Part shown: positions 29,941-41,892 of the stretch, in pieces | Layout: each line of letters opens with the position of its first letter | Numbering within the stretch: position 1 is the stretch's first letter | DNA from: Puccinia triticina | Taxonomy: Eukaryota > Basidiomycota > Pucciniomycetes > Pucciniales > Pucciniaceae | Length of the DNA: 64,000 bases | Direction of reading: 5' to 3' | Assembly: GCF_026914185.1 (NCBI RefSeq) | Contig: NC_070566.1 | Span: 4,836,001 to 4,900,000, forward strand | The notes under the pieces: generated by a model | Told to the model about the DNA's origin: nothing | The model's input: only the letters and a program-made list of their open reading frames with translations | Databases searched by the model: none | Translations under genes and position numbers: made by a program

Positions 29941-30609
29941 TTAACGGTTCCGGAGTGATTCCGCCTGGCGGGCTTTCTTCCGTTGTGACTCGATTTCCTT
30001 CTCCTGAGCTTTCGTCGGTAGAAGCGTCAATAGCTTGGGGGCTGATGATTCCGCCTCGATGGCTTGCTTCCGTTGCTCTTCTTCCTGTTGTTTCGTTAGT
30101 AGAAACGGGAGTTCCCGGGGGGTTGATGATCCCGCCTGGTCGGCTTTCTTCCGTCGCAACTCGGGTGCGTTGTTCTTCGGCTGCAGAAACATTGAGGTGC
30201 GCGGGGGGTGTGACGCGGGGGGTTCGACTCGGGTGCGCGAGGCGGGTAACGCGGAGGGTTGGAGACCGGGCGAGTAGCGTAACCCGGCGCGTGCGACTCC
30301 GAGGGCAAGTGCGGCTTCCAGTGTCAGGAGCCGCTTGTCATCATGGTAACAATCCTGAGGATTGCGTGCCAAGTTGCGCCAGAATATCACCCCGCACCTC
30401 TCCATGTTATTACATCTCCATATTGACTTAGGACGGAGTACTGGACATGGTACTGGGCCAGGGGCTCCACACACTGCCATCACTTTGTCCTTAAGCCGAT
30501 AGCTGGAGCTGGGGTCTGGACACCTGGGACATGAAGGATTGGGAGCCGTGACCATGATGGATAGGATGAGAGCCACGAGAAGGCCGTAGGCAGCAATTGA
30601 GAGTTTCAT
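29941..30609 (-). CDS. Cysteine-rich secreted protein, candidate effector, 222 aa
   Basis: The start at 30609 gives a signal peptide (MKLSIAAYGLLVALILSIMV). The mature N-terminal half carries seven cysteines (27, 30, 47, 55, 66, 72, 87), starting with a CPRC pair. From about residue 135 the chain turns into charged imperfect repeats of roughly 35 residues (motif SSxPRELPFLLxxQQEEEQ, then SSAPKLLTLLPTKAQEKE), ending in Lys/Arg. A TATA-like tataaaag on the minus strand lies at about 30750, some 140 bp upstream. There is no intron. Small, secreted and cysteine-rich is the profile of rust effector candidates, but no homologue is recognised and the effector role is inference. Confidence 0.7.
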   Translation of the reverse strand: MKLSIAAYGLLVALILSIMVTAPNPSCPRCPDPSSSYRLKDKVMAVCGAPGPVPCPVLRPKSIWRCNNMERCGVIFWRNLARNPQDCYHDDKRLLTLEAALALGVARAGLRYSPGLQPSALPASRTRVEPPASHPPRTSMFLQPKNNAPELRRKKADQAGSSTPRELPFLLTKQQEEEQRKQAIEAESSAPKLLTLLPTKAQEKEIESQRKKARQAESLRNR

Positions 30610-30812
30610 CAGCGAGATAGTGCAATGTATGCCGTTTGCGGATCGAAGCAGCTTTGGCGTGGCGCTAAGAATTTCTTGAACGGTATGTTGAGAAGTATGC
30701 GAGGGTGTTTTGCTGTCTCTGAAAGGGGAAGCGAGGGTGGGTCTTTTATACCCTGCCGCCATGAATAGAAAGATACGAGCGAACAACGATGCAGCCTCAT
30801 GAGACTACCCTG

Positions 30813-31225
30813 AGGTGTCTGAGACAGGTAGGAACAGGCGGGCGAGACCGGCTACTATGAAGCTATGTATCAACCGGTACGGAAAAATTAATCGGGCTCG
30901 CCTCAAAAATCAAGAAATGACTCTAAGCCTCATCCCGGAGGACGGGGGAATAGTTGTTAGCGTGTGATAAAGATTGTAGCCGCGTCTAGCCGCGTGCACT
31001 CGGCTGTACTTATCGGTGACTACAAAGGAATTACTACCAAATACAAGCCTGTCACTCGTCGGAACCTCCAGCGGCTTCACTACCCACTGGCACCCAACAA
31101 CCAAACGGGCTGACATACATAAATAGCTCCAAACTCAAGGGTGTCTGAGATAAGCAGGAATAGAAGGGCAAGGCGAGTGGGTAGTGAAGTGATCCATGTC
31201 CGGTACGGCACAACCAAACGGGCTA
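30813..31225. repeat. Diverged direct duplication upstream of the secreted-protein gene
   Basis: Sequence starting gtgtctgagacaggtaggaa (about 30813-30900) recurs as gtgtctgagataagcaggaa (about 31140-31225), including the ccggtacgg...cgggct block. The middle has no gene. Confidence 0.65.
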
Positions 31226-31236
31226 TAGCCCCAGAT

Positions 31237-31244
31237 TAAAGAAA
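31237..31244. repeat. Left TSD of giant foldback element 1
   Basis: TAAAGAAA immediately before GGGAGTTG; identical to 32690-32697. Confidence 0.93.
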
Positions 31245-32689
31245 GGGAGTTGAAAAATTGACTCCCATAAATTAATTAATCGACTCCCAAAACATGTTTA
31301 CGTCGCGCGGACCACCTCACGACGTCCAAGCCGGGTCCGCGGGACCAACTTTTGACCCGCGCGGATGTTGGGAGTCGGAAAATTAAGTCCGCTATCCAGA
31401 ATGGGAGTTGGAATTTTAATTTCACAAAAAATTACGGAAAATAAAGAAAGATTTATACCTCCACACTGGGGCACCTAAAGCCCCTCAAAATTTTACAGCG
31501 GCCATAAAGTACTCTGAATAGCACCTGATGAGCTTCACTGCATTGGCACACCCCAGGAATGGGGTGTGCTACTGTGGGTCTAATTTGGTAGAATTCCTAC
31601 TAAGGAAATCCGCCAAAGCCTTAGCTACAGTGCCCCAAACCCCCCAAAATTTTACAGTGGGCATTAAAGCCTCTGAAAAGAACATGTTGAACTTCTTGAC
31701 AGTGGGAAACCCCAGGAAAGAGGTGTGCTACTGTGGGTCTAATTTGGCGGATTTCCTTAGTTGCACCAAAGTGCACCAAAATTTTGGATCATGAAACAAA
31801 ATACTCTGTACCCAAATTTTTAGCTGCAAGGCAGTAACACACCAGCATAAAATAATTTTGAGGCAGCTGGGGCTTTTGGTCATATCTGCTACTAATTGAC
31901 TCCGCAACAGATAATATTGCCTCTGCCACAGTTGATAGCGCCTCCGCAAGAATTAATAGTGCCTCCGCCACAGTTAACAGTGCCTCCACCACATTTAATA
32001 GTGCCTCCACCGCAGTTAATAGTGCCTCTGCCACAGTTAATAGTGCCTCCACCACAGTTAATCCCAGCTGCCTCAAAAATATTTTATGCTGGTGTGTTAC
32101 TGCCTTGCAGCTGTCAATTTGGGTACAGAGTATTTTATTTCATTATCCAAAATTTGGTGCACTTTGGGACACTGTGGCAAAGGCTTTGGCGGATTTCCTT
32201 CGTAGGAAATCCACCAAATTAGACACAAAGTAGCACACCCCTTTCCTGGTGTTTCCCACTGTCAAGAAGTTCAACATGTTCTTTTCAGAGGCTTATATGC
32301 CCACTGAATTTTGGGGGGCTTTAGGGCACTGTAGCTAAGGCTTTGGCGGATTTCCTTAGTAGGGATTCCACCAAATTAGACCCACAGTAGCACACCCCTT
32401 TCCTAGGGTGTGCCAATGCTGTGAAGCTCATCAGGTGCTATTCAGAGTACTTTAAAATGATGGCCGCTGTAAAATTTTGGGGGGCTTTAGGTTCCCCAGT
32501 GAAATTTTTCTTTATTTTCCGTCATTATTTGTGAAATTAAAATTCCGACTCCCATTCTGGATAGCGAAATTAATTTTCCAACTCCCAGAATCTGCATGGG
32601 TCAAACTTTGGTCACGCGGACCGGGAACGGACGTCCTGAGGTGGTCTGCGCGACATCAATGGCTTTTGGGAGTCAATATTTCAACTCCC
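31245..32689. mobile_element. Giant foldback element 1, 1,445 bp, perfect 8-bp TSD
   Basis: Two inverted arms of about 615 bp (31245-31860 and 32075-32689) read the same outward features in reverse: GGGAGTTGAAA ends, gggagtcg/aaaatta blocks, ttttacagcggcc, and gtgtgctactgtgggtctaa repeated. A loop of about 190 bp holds a 21-bp minisatellite. Flanks are identical TAAAGAAA. There is no transposase, so it is non-autonomous and depends on an enzyme that makes 8-bp duplications. Confidence 0.93.
31898..32065 (+). repeat. 21-bp minisatellite in the foldback loop, eight units
   Basis: Units of the form gcctccgccacagttaatagt repeat at exact 21-bp spacing from 31898 to 32065 and fill the loop between the two arms. 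Confidence 0.92.
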
Positions 32690-32697
32690 TAAAGAAA
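32690..32697. repeat. Right TSD of giant foldback element 1
   Basis: TAAAGAAA immediately after CAACTCCC; identical to 31237-31244. Confidence 0.93.
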
Positions 32698-35600
32698 TGA
32701 GGACATAATATCCAATCTGCTAGTCAATCATTTTGTTGCCGGGCCTTTCCAGGATTACCTTTCCAGGCCCATGAGCCTTATTCCTATGGATGTAATTTCT
32801 TCAATGTCTTTGTGATCCACCTATCCTTAGCTAGGTGCAGCCCAGAGACAAGCTTATGTCTCTCAAGCTGTCTGAGTATGGGTTGTAGAGGAAGTCCCCC
32901 GCTTTCAATTGCCCTGCGTCTTTTAACTGCCCCTTTTTTGTCAGGGTACCACTGCAAAAAAAAACTTGAGAAACTGATGTCAGTTGAAATGCAGTTACCA
33001 TGCTAGTACTTTGATCAGTACCTGGGTTCTTCCAGGGTACTTCCAGCATAGCTCAGCATGGCCAGGTGCCAAGCCACAAGGCACAGCTGCTCAGTGCTTT
33101 ATTTTGAGCACTGTGCCTCCAGGTGTCCTCAGACACTCATCCTTGACAATGGACTGCACAAGTCCATGGTGTAACCTCATGGACGCCTCCCTCCCAGCAG
33201 AGAGGCCATCCACTTGGGTACAAGCGTGAAGCGTGTTGACTGGGAGCAATCCCTCCCAGTCAAGTCCGGTCCAGGTTGGCAAACCATGGATCTCCTGAGC
33301 ATTTGCCTCAGAGACCATGGATCCCAGCTGAGCAATTGCCTCAGAACTCAGTCTTGTCTAGTGCACTGCACTAGAATGATGTTCAGCAAATTCCTGATAT
33401 TCCAGGCTGTTCCAGCCTGGGATTCATTTGTATGAACCTGGTTCTAATTGAGTATTGACTCAAGTATGCTGCATGTCAACTGGCAGCGGTTTCTTGAGTT
33501 TTTTTTTTTCATAGTGGCACGTCTCTAAAGTTACCTTACCCTGAATGAAAGCAACAACTTCATCTATCTAGGCAGAGTACTAACTAGCAAAAACAAGGCC
33601 GGCATGTAGTATTGCTTGCATAATTGGTGTTCCATAGAGGACTAGCTTTGCAAATGTGTAGGTCTTTATTGGTACTGGGCGGAAAAGTTCCAAAAAAATA
33701 TAAAAAATGATGACACTAAGATCTAAAGATAGCTGGGCAACTCCTACTCCCAACATGGGAATTGCAAGAAAAAATGCCAAAAATACCAAGACTTCCAGGT
33801 TTGCCCACTGAATGTCAAGAGGTGGTATACACAACAATGCCTAACATTTGGGAGTTGCTGATGGATTTATTGGAGTTATTTTCCCAAGCCTCTATAATAA
33901 TATGAGAGTACATTTATCTGATCAGAATCATCTTTTTTACAATAGTTTGTTTGGCTTAAGGGCAAAATCAGCTCTACTTGCAATGGTGAGCCGCTACACT
34001 AAACCAAGCTAAACAGCCCCTGTGTGATAGCCTAGTGGCTTTTAGCTTTGGCAGCTTCAGCCATAATGTTAGCAGAATTTTAGCGGCACTACACTAAAAC
34101 TCCGCTAAATTATGCCGCTTTTAGCCAAAACCCCCTCTAAAAAGAGGCATAGCGCAGCGTAGCATGGTTGGTTTTTGTTTGCCTGCAGTTAGCGCTGCAT
34201 TAATTCCGCCAAAATTAATGGGCTTCTGCTGCGCTATTGCTAATGATAGCATAGCTGACCCAGTGTTACTACTTTTGCACTTTCAGTTGCTTGAATTTCA
34301 ACTCAAGATGATCTCTTTTGTAATTGAATAATTTGGTTCATCTTGGTGCTATTTGTTTTGAGAAGAGAAGAATCCAAAATTTTCTTTTTCTTTTATTATC
34401 TGGGTTTTCTGAATTCAGTGCATTATAAGTGTGGGAGTCTTATTCCCCCTGTTAATTCAGGGGTTTTATCCATCTGTATTGATATGAGAGAAAACAGAAA
34501 AGGGAAAGATGAATTGGTAGAAAATAAATCAATAGTGTTTGAAATTGTTGAGATTAAGGGAAACATGGGTGTCTCTAAATTTGATGTGGGTGTACCACCT
34601 TTCAAAGGAGAAATGCTCTGAATTTTATGACCTACAAAGAGATAGTCTAAGGGTATAGGGGTAGTGAACCCTCCAAATATTCAAAAATGATTCACAGATG
34701 GGATATAAGGTAGTATTTTTCTTCATTTTTTTATGTGTATCTGTGTATCAATTGCATCACTTCTGAATTGGTTAGTTGAGAGCCTTCAGATGATCCTCGA
34801 GATTCTGGAGAGAACAAATAGAGATATAAGATCAATTCATCAGCCTAGTGTCAGTGAATAGGAATGATTGAAATGAAAAGAAGAAAAGACATAATGAGAA
34901 GCCCTTACAGATATTCCTTTTTCATCTCTCTCCTAATCCAATATCACAAAAGCTGGACAAAACAGATCATATAAATATGTAAGAAGAGGAGATTTGACTC
35001 TTAGTCATTGATAGATGAGCTTATCCATAGAAAAAAGCATACATTATTCCAGTATGTCTCCATTCCACTGTAGTAGTTCCTCTGCTGGGGTTTTGCTTGT
35101 TACTTGAAACAATTTTTCTAATGGACCCTTGATTTGTCCTCCTGTTCCCGTATTTTTCAGTTGGAAATAATAAAATGAGTCCTCCACCCATTTATTGCAG
35201 AATTCACCGGAAATTGAGCAATCTGCATGTAGAACAGGCAGAGATGAAAGCATTCATCTGTGAGCCTAAAGTTGATTTCATGTACAAGTCATGAACAAAA
35301 AACATAGATCATGAACAAAAAACATAGATACCACGACGCACCATATTCTGGTGCTTCTTTCAGCTCCTCCATCCCCTTTTCTTGCCAGTCGTTGGATTTG
35401 GCAAAATTTGCTGATGGTTCTCCTATTCCACTGGATCCTTTCACTTCTTGTCCCGCATTTTCTGCTGCAGTACGGTGTTCCTTGCGCGGGAGCTTAGCGG
35501 CTTGGAGACAGAGATCGCAAGTGCAACTTAGATCATGGAGCCCAGGTTCTGTTTGGCAACAAAATCATCACAGGCTGAGTTTGCAGGGGCTGAAGAAATG

Positions 35601-36626
35601 TAAGAAAACCCGAGCACAAAGAGACATTTACCATTCCACGGAAGTTGCTGCAGGTAGACTGGAGGCTCTCCTGGAAGATCTGCAAAAAGATTTCTTCGCC
35701 CATTGGGAGCTTTCGATAAACGCCTATCATGCCTTCGCTCATTCGGAGACTTGACATCTTTGCCTACAAACAGCGAGTACGTCCAATTTCTCGAAGCGAA
35801 GACTCAGTTTGAAAGCATATATTTATTTATTTTCAACAGAATGAGAATCTTCAAGGAACACTCACGACAACACGATTTACACGAGGTAAACATCGAGGCA
35901 GCTCTCAATGGTGAGACCATTAAGCAAGATAGATGGACTAGGAGGATGATGTGGTATCTCATGAAATTAAAAGGCTGCATCAGTTGCGGTCCCAAAGAAT
36001 CTGTTTTTCTTTTGTCAAGCTTGATTGAAAATCAAAATGGATCCAGAGGACGACCCGTCTCAAGTAGAAATATGGGCTTTGTATTCAGTTTTTTACCAGT
36101 GGTAAAAGGAAGCAGAGATATGGGTCACATCGAGACCGGTCACGGTCACTATAGTCAGTCGCCCAGAGGCAGAATCATCTGCAGCATGCGGATGAGCTGC
36201 TGAATTGTTTGTGACGGAGAGCGGCCTTTTTGATGCAACACGGCAGCATCAGTATGTATCAGACCTCGAAGGCTTGAAGGACCCTAGGAGGCTGTATTAT
36301 CAATGGTGTTTCTACGGTGCTCTGGCCTCAAAGACCTGATGATGACAAAGGAATGTACAGATTCACGACAGGCTAACAAACCCCCGGCGTGCAAGTTGTG
36401 CAACACAACAAGCCGCCAAGCGTAACTTCACAACAGCTGCCAAGCGCTATGCAATATGCATCAGTAGATATGACCAAATTGAATATGCAACTGCATCAGT
36501 GGATTACACCAGATTTTTGTTCATCCCACCGCGGCACCCGAACCTTGCATCATTTCTTCTCCGTCTGATTTCTGGAACTTGCTCAAGCAGAATAGAACTT
36601 CTTCGAACATCCGAAAAATAACAAAA
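32698..36626. other. Intergenic, possible gene relic at 35.3-36.2 kb
   Basis: No convincing gene was seen. At about 33960-34270 there are repeated agc/gct motifs (ctacactaaa twice, ccgctaaa/tagcgg), suggestive of an old MITE with no clear edges. At 35311-36203 two overlapping plus-strand frames (starting MNKKHRYHDAPYSG and MGAFDKRLSCLRSF) look partly coding but fit no family and do not join cleanly. That stretch could be a broken small gene. Confidence 0.35.
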
Positions 36627-39074
36627 ATGGCTCGAGGAAAGCCACAAAGGCCTGGGAAACGACCAAGCCGGTCGAAACCCCAGAACGTCAGACCCGATGT
36701 TGCGAAGTTCGACCCGAGGCAGAGCAGCATCAAACGATTGGCCGATTGGGACCAAGAGGAGGCCCAAGACGAACAGGATGACTGTAAGACTCACTGCGCA
36801 ATTGAATTTCACTTCCTCATCCTGTCAAAAACAATTGAAACTGACTTTTTTGACCCATGTGCAGTCTTCGAAGGATTGGATAAAGTTTCGCTCCAACAGA
36901 CAAGTCGGGATACGAGGTTTGAAAACGACTTGGAGGATCCAGAACAGCTGTTGGACATCGATGACGGTGAAGAAGATGATGAACAGTATGTTGACGACCA
37001 ATCAGAGAGTGAAAGCGAGAAATCGAAGCCGAGGAAACAACGCAAGCCGAAAGTCTCAGTTGACAACTCTCACAAAGGCCGGTTCGCAAAAGGAACCTCA
37101 GCCTTGGAGACTCATTCCGACTCGATCAATTCGGAAGAAGGATCGGACGACGATGAAGATCAGCTGCAGCTGGATCAAAACGATCTCGAGCTAGAAGGAG
37201 ACGGAAAAATGGACGAGAATGATGGTTCCTCAGAAGAGGATGAATCAACTTGGAAATCGTATCACGTAACAAAGTCAAAATCGAAAAAGAAGAAGACCAC
37301 CAACGATCCAGAAGCTGTCGCGCAGGAAGAGGAGCGAAGGGCGTTGGAACTGGAAGAAGTCAAAAGACTACAAGTCAAGGCCAGATCGAAATTGACATCT
37401 AGCGATTTCTCGTCATATTTGGACTATGCGTCCGACGAGGAAATCCTTGCTACCAAAGCTACCGAGAAACTCAACCAAGATAGAATCTCTTCTTCGCATT
37501 CAACTCTAGTGAAAGAGTTTGATTCAGAACCTGCAGCGGTTGCTTATCTTCTCAAGACTAAGCCGGAGTGTCTGGCTCTTTTGACCGATTTTCGACGATC
37601 GTTGGGCGCCTTGTCTGAGCTTCAAGACAAGGTATCCTCTCCAAGTGAACTGATCGATGGAGATCCGGATAAGAACGAATTCAATCGTGCAATTGACCTG
37701 CTGCATTATCGTGTGTCTCCCTACTTCACATTCATGTTTTCCGGATGATCTAGGACCCCTGTGAGAAAACAGCTTACCATGCGATGTTTTCGTCTTTTTT
37801 TAGATGTCCTATCCACATACGTATCGACCACGGCATTCTATATGCACCTCTCACTCCACATTCCACCCCCTGCTCCCGCATTGCTAGGATCGGTGACGAA
37901 ATCGCTGATCGACCTACGAAACACATTAAATCTGATGGAGCAAGTGGGCTTGATTGGAGACGGCTCAGGAGATGAACTCGGCGGGTCTGGGACGTTTGAC
38001 GGCGAATTTCCTGCCTCGGAATTCGATCAAGAGCTGCGCGATCTGCTCTTTGATCAATCAGATCTGGATGAACACATCGAGCCGAGCAGCAAGCGTCGTA
38101 AGTCGTCAGGCCAAGGTTCCGCGAAATCTCAGCCCGACGAAGACAAAGGGTCAGCTCAAACTCAATCCCAGAAAACGAAGAAAAAGAAAAAGAAAGTCTC
38201 GAAGAAAGTCTCTCACATTGAAGTGGAGGATCCGAACGAGTTATTGAAGAACCTACCGCCAAGACCCTCGAAGTCAATCCTCAACTCTTCTGAGCTTAAT
38301 GATAGAATCGATGTCGATTTCCTCGAATCAACTTCGTTATCTGAAAAGGAAGCAACCGAGAAAGAGAAGAAGAAGAAAAGCTTACGATTTTATACTGCCA
38401 AGATTGACGCCAAAGGCAAGAGGAGAGAAAAAGCCCTCGCGGGTACGGGGATCGTTAGTGGGGATAGTGACTTGCCTTACATTACGAAGGAATCTCAACG
38501 CCGCGAATTTCTCAAGAAACAAGATCATTCCATGCCAGATATTGACGATGATGTTGGCCAGTTTGATGATAGTCTTGATGGCTATCAGCCTGATGTATCT
38601 TTCGACCAGGATGGCCAATCAGATTACTATAGCACTATCAAGGAACTAAAATTATCGGCCAAGAAAACAAAGAAAATGCAACATGATGGGAAGAGAATGG
38701 CAGACCGGTAAGCTATTGATGTTTTATATATTCCTAGTAGGAGAAAAAAGAGGAAACTGACCCGAGTAAACTATTGCCGACGCGTTTGATACAGTAATGC
38801 CTTGATGACCGAAGCAGAAGGCGGCGCAGCAAGCGGGCCGCGCGAGATCAGTCGACAGATCCTGAAGAACAAAGGATTGACACCCAAGCGGGCAAAGGAA
38901 AACCGGAATCCGCGAGTCAAGAAACGCAAAAGATTCCAGAAGGCTGAGCAGAAGATATCTAGCCAACGGCCCACGTTCAAACCCGACCAGGCCGCACAAA
39001 GTCGAACCCTTAATGGCTACCAGGGCGAGAAATCTGGCGTCAAGGTCGGAGTCGTCAAGAGTCGTAAACTCTAG
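36627..39074 (+). CDS. UTP3: UTP3/SAS10, U3 snoRNP (SSU processome) protein, 728 aa
   Basis: Four exons: 36627-36783, 36865-37710, 37804-38707 and 38795-39074. Introns are 81, 93 and 87 nt, all GT-AG with consistent phase. Start MARGKPQRPGKRPSR. The N-terminal half is acidic and Lys-rich. A Sas10/Utp3/C1D domain follows, with FDSEPAAVAYLLKTKPECLA, LLHYHVLSTYVSTTAFYMHL. Further Lys-rich nuclear-localisation-like stretches follow (KKKKKKVSKK). The C-terminal Sas10 domain has the family signature GPREISRQILKNKGLTPKR, then NPRVKKRKRF and VGVVKSRKL at the very end. In yeast the protein is part of the small-subunit processome and is needed for early 18S rRNA maturation in the nucleolus. This is a single-copy-type housekeeping gene, apparently intact. 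Confidence 0.93.
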
Positions 39075-40250
39075 CCTCGGCCCTTCCTACTCTCTCTTGC
39101 TTGTTGTCCTGTCTCCAATTTGCGCTCTTTTGGTATCCGTCTCCCGTTGCCTTTATCACCTTTCTTTTTTATCGGTAAAAGAAAGTGGCGAAGCGTTACT
39201 CAAATCGTGGAATTCGATATTCCAATAGTGCGTTAAGCTTGTGCGCAAGACACTGTTTATCTAGAATACCATTGAACTACATAGCCCAACCCCAACAATA
39301 TCCCCTACTTGCTCATCGTTGTTGATACTCTTTTAGCCTCTATCCCACGTTCTACCTTCTGTATGTGCGTTGTTGCTCCCCTATGGAACTGAGGAATCGT
39401 ACTCTACTAGTCTTATCACAAATGGGGAAGAGAGTGCTGCCTCCACAAAAGAAAAATAAACACTGATAGATTACGTAGTTAGACACACGTCTACTGCAGT
39501 TCTTTGTCATTAATGCGCACCACAAGCCGGTAAATGGGTGCGGATCGTTCCAGGCCCAGGTCTCAATGCAACTTTCCTCCAGTTTTGAGCTACAGATCAG
39601 GAATGGACGGATCCAAAGCTGGAGAAACGGATGAAGTAATGCTACCCCGCACGACAGGGGCGCCTCATACCAGAGGTCTCCGTGCTATGTATCAGACTGC
39701 CAGTTGCGGATGCTCAGAGCATCCGCATTAGTGACGGTCGGGCGGCGTTGAGCGAATTCCCACCGCGGGCGCAGAACCGGGCGGAGACGCACAACCGGGT
39801 GGAGAGAACTTGCTGGCCGGCCGGCCGGCTCATAATGCTTTGCCAAGCTATGTATGTAAAGAGAACATACATCAGCTGAAACCTCCGGAAAGAGATACAC
39901 ATTTATGTACTCCAAACCTTAAAGGGTTGAAACCTGTTGCCAATTGTATGTGTACAGATGTACCTTAACCTCACTCAAATCATCGGAGTGCGAGGCTTGT
40001 TTCCTCTGAAGTAGGTGAACGATTCCATCTCGGATGGTTGTAACTGGGCGAAGCTGGCGGTTCCCATGTCTGTGTGTATCCTTGACTGTACGCCATTCGT
40101 TCCGACACATCCTAGACAGGGGTCGGATTTTCTAGCTGATCACTTGATTTCCTTTTTTCCACTTCACGACCGCATGATCGTATGAATTAATGCATCTCAA
40201 TCTGCATATAACCTTGCCTCTTCTGAAGAGCCCATCCTACCTACAACACT
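39075..40250. other. Intergenic, no gene seen
   Basis: Includes the 3' flank of UTP3. At about 39711-39846 a GC-rich block with ggccggccggccgg and partly inverted ends (gagcatccgcattagtga versus tcataatgcttt) may be an old MITE. Confidence 0.4.
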
Positions 40251-40352
40251 CGTTAACCATCTCGTGTCGTTAACCATCTCGTGTCGTTAACCATCTCGTG
40301 TCGTTAACCATCTCGTGTCGTTAACCATCTCGTGTCGTTAACCATCTCGTGG
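40251..40352 (+). repeat. 17-bp tandem repeat, six units, just upstream of a start codon
   Basis: The unit cgttaaccatctcgtgt repeats exactly six times (the last ends tgg) and stops 19 bp before the ATG at 40372, so it occupies the 5' UTR or core promoter of the AIG1-family gene. Confidence 0.95.
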
Positions 40353-40371
40353 GAAATAGAAGACTTGAAAT

Positions 40372-41643
40372 ATGGCCGATAATGTCGCAACGAAATCTCC
40401 ACTGGCGACCTTGTTTCATTTCCTGGGACTTGGTTTGCTATTGAATGCCTTCCGGCTCACTTATCGCCCAGGTCTGGCCTCATCTTTCTGCCTTGATTTC
40501 GAGAAATGGAATACAAAGCCTCAACTGACGGATAGCTACATATTAAATCGCCCGGGGAACTATGCCATCTCTATTTCGATCTTCCAGACTATTTTATCTT
40601 GGCTTTATTCGCCAAGATGGGCGGTCGCGCCAATTTTCTCACTATGTGGGGGTGAGTCAGTTTTCTTGACATGAAATTGCTCACATAGAGGTAATTCCTC
40701 ACCCGGAGGCTGACTTCCTCGTTTCTTCTTTCCCTTCTCTGTTGGATTGCAAAAATCGCAAAAAATGTTGAAATCTGAACTCCGTTTGCGAAAAAAATAA
40801 TCCGATTGAAATATTTCCCTCATAAAGCTTGTTCTTTTCGACGGTCACTTTCGTTTTCAATACTTTGATTACCTTGTTTCCCAGGAATTCGTGTGGGTAC
40901 AAGGTCTCTTTGGGGACCTGGTAGTTTCCAAAGACGGCGCTTTCGCTTACCAATTAATTCTCAATTATCTAGCTCTACGGGATTTCAGAAAGTTATCACT
41001 TGCGATTGCATTGCCGATCGAGTCGGTAGTTACAACGCTTTATTGGCCCATAGTTCTCTATAATCCTAAGATGGTGAGTTATGTTTGATGATAGACAATA
41101 ACTAAGAATCGCTATTTAACAGCACAGACGGTGACATTTTTACGGGGACCTTTTTGAAAGATGATGAATCCCGAGCTCGAAGCAGTCTTTCCTCTTACTG
41201 TGGATCTGGCTCTGCATCTCTACCCAGCAATATTGCTTTGGATAGATTATTTTGCTTTTTCAGATCGGTTTGCTAGCTCTTCGAATGGCAAGATCAAGCT
41301 CTCCAACAGTATCCAACTGAGCACCTTGGAACTGAATACCATAATAACCGTGGCATATGTCTCTCGAATTGAGCTGTTGTCTAGCCTAAAAAGCGAAGTT
41401 CCACGTAAGTTGGTCCATCCCTATACCAAATGCTGATAGAGCCTTGAAATTAAATATGTAAATGTGTTGTTTTTTGTTTTTTGACAAAATAACATCGGCA
41501 TGTCATTACCCAAAGTCCCCTATCCCTTTTTGAACGTTGTCAATTTTTCAATCAGGTTACCAATCTACGTAGCATCAGCCAGCCTTAGCTATATGTACAT
41601 CTGCGTTGCTGAGAGTCTGCATAGCTTTTTCATAAAATCTTAG
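40372..41643 (+). CDS. AIG1/FAR-17a-family integral membrane protein
   Basis: Exon 1 starts at 40372 (MADNVATKSPLATLFHFLG). Later exons: an exon ending 41073 (GLFGDLVVSKDGAF, FRKLSLAIALPIESVVTTLYWPIVL), then 41161-41404 (VDLALHLYPAILLWIDYFAF) and 41516-41643 (PYPFLNVVNFSIRLPIYVAS) to a TAG. The last two introns (41074-41160, 41405-41515) are GT-AG and in phase. The exon 1 to exon 2 joint (about 40620-40885) cannot be settled: the best donor (gtgagt near 40650) is out of phase with the plausible acceptors. Multi-pass topology and the YWPIVLYNPKM/ALHLYPAILL motifs match the AIG1/FAR-17a family. Human members hydrolyse fatty acid esters of hydroxy fatty acids, with a His equivalent to the one in ALHLYP. 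Confidence 0.75.
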
Positions 41644-41892
41644 CTTATTTTGGAGATGTGAATATATTTGTATCAACAACTATCGATGAGGAGAATGAAT
41701 CTCCTTCCATGAACACAGCATTGGCAATGACAGTGTGTTGCAAGACGGAGCTACGCTGAGTAGTCCGTTGGCTGGTTCAAATCAGTTCAAATCGTGTTTC
41801 TTATACCAGCTATTCCCAGTCAGTTTATTATTAGTACACTTGACTGGCACCAGATTTACTTCATAACCATGAATCACATTTGGGTTACATTT
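41644..41892. other. Short spacer before foldback element 2
   Basis: 3' flank of the AIG1-family gene; nothing else seen. Confidence 0.4.

Noticed and set aside
35311..36203. Two-exon plus-strand gene
   Set aside because: The two frames cannot be joined by a convincing intron and show no signal peptide or domain; kept only as a possible relic.
39711..39846. MITE with ggccggccgg core
   Set aside because: The inverted ends match only loosely and no target duplication is visible.
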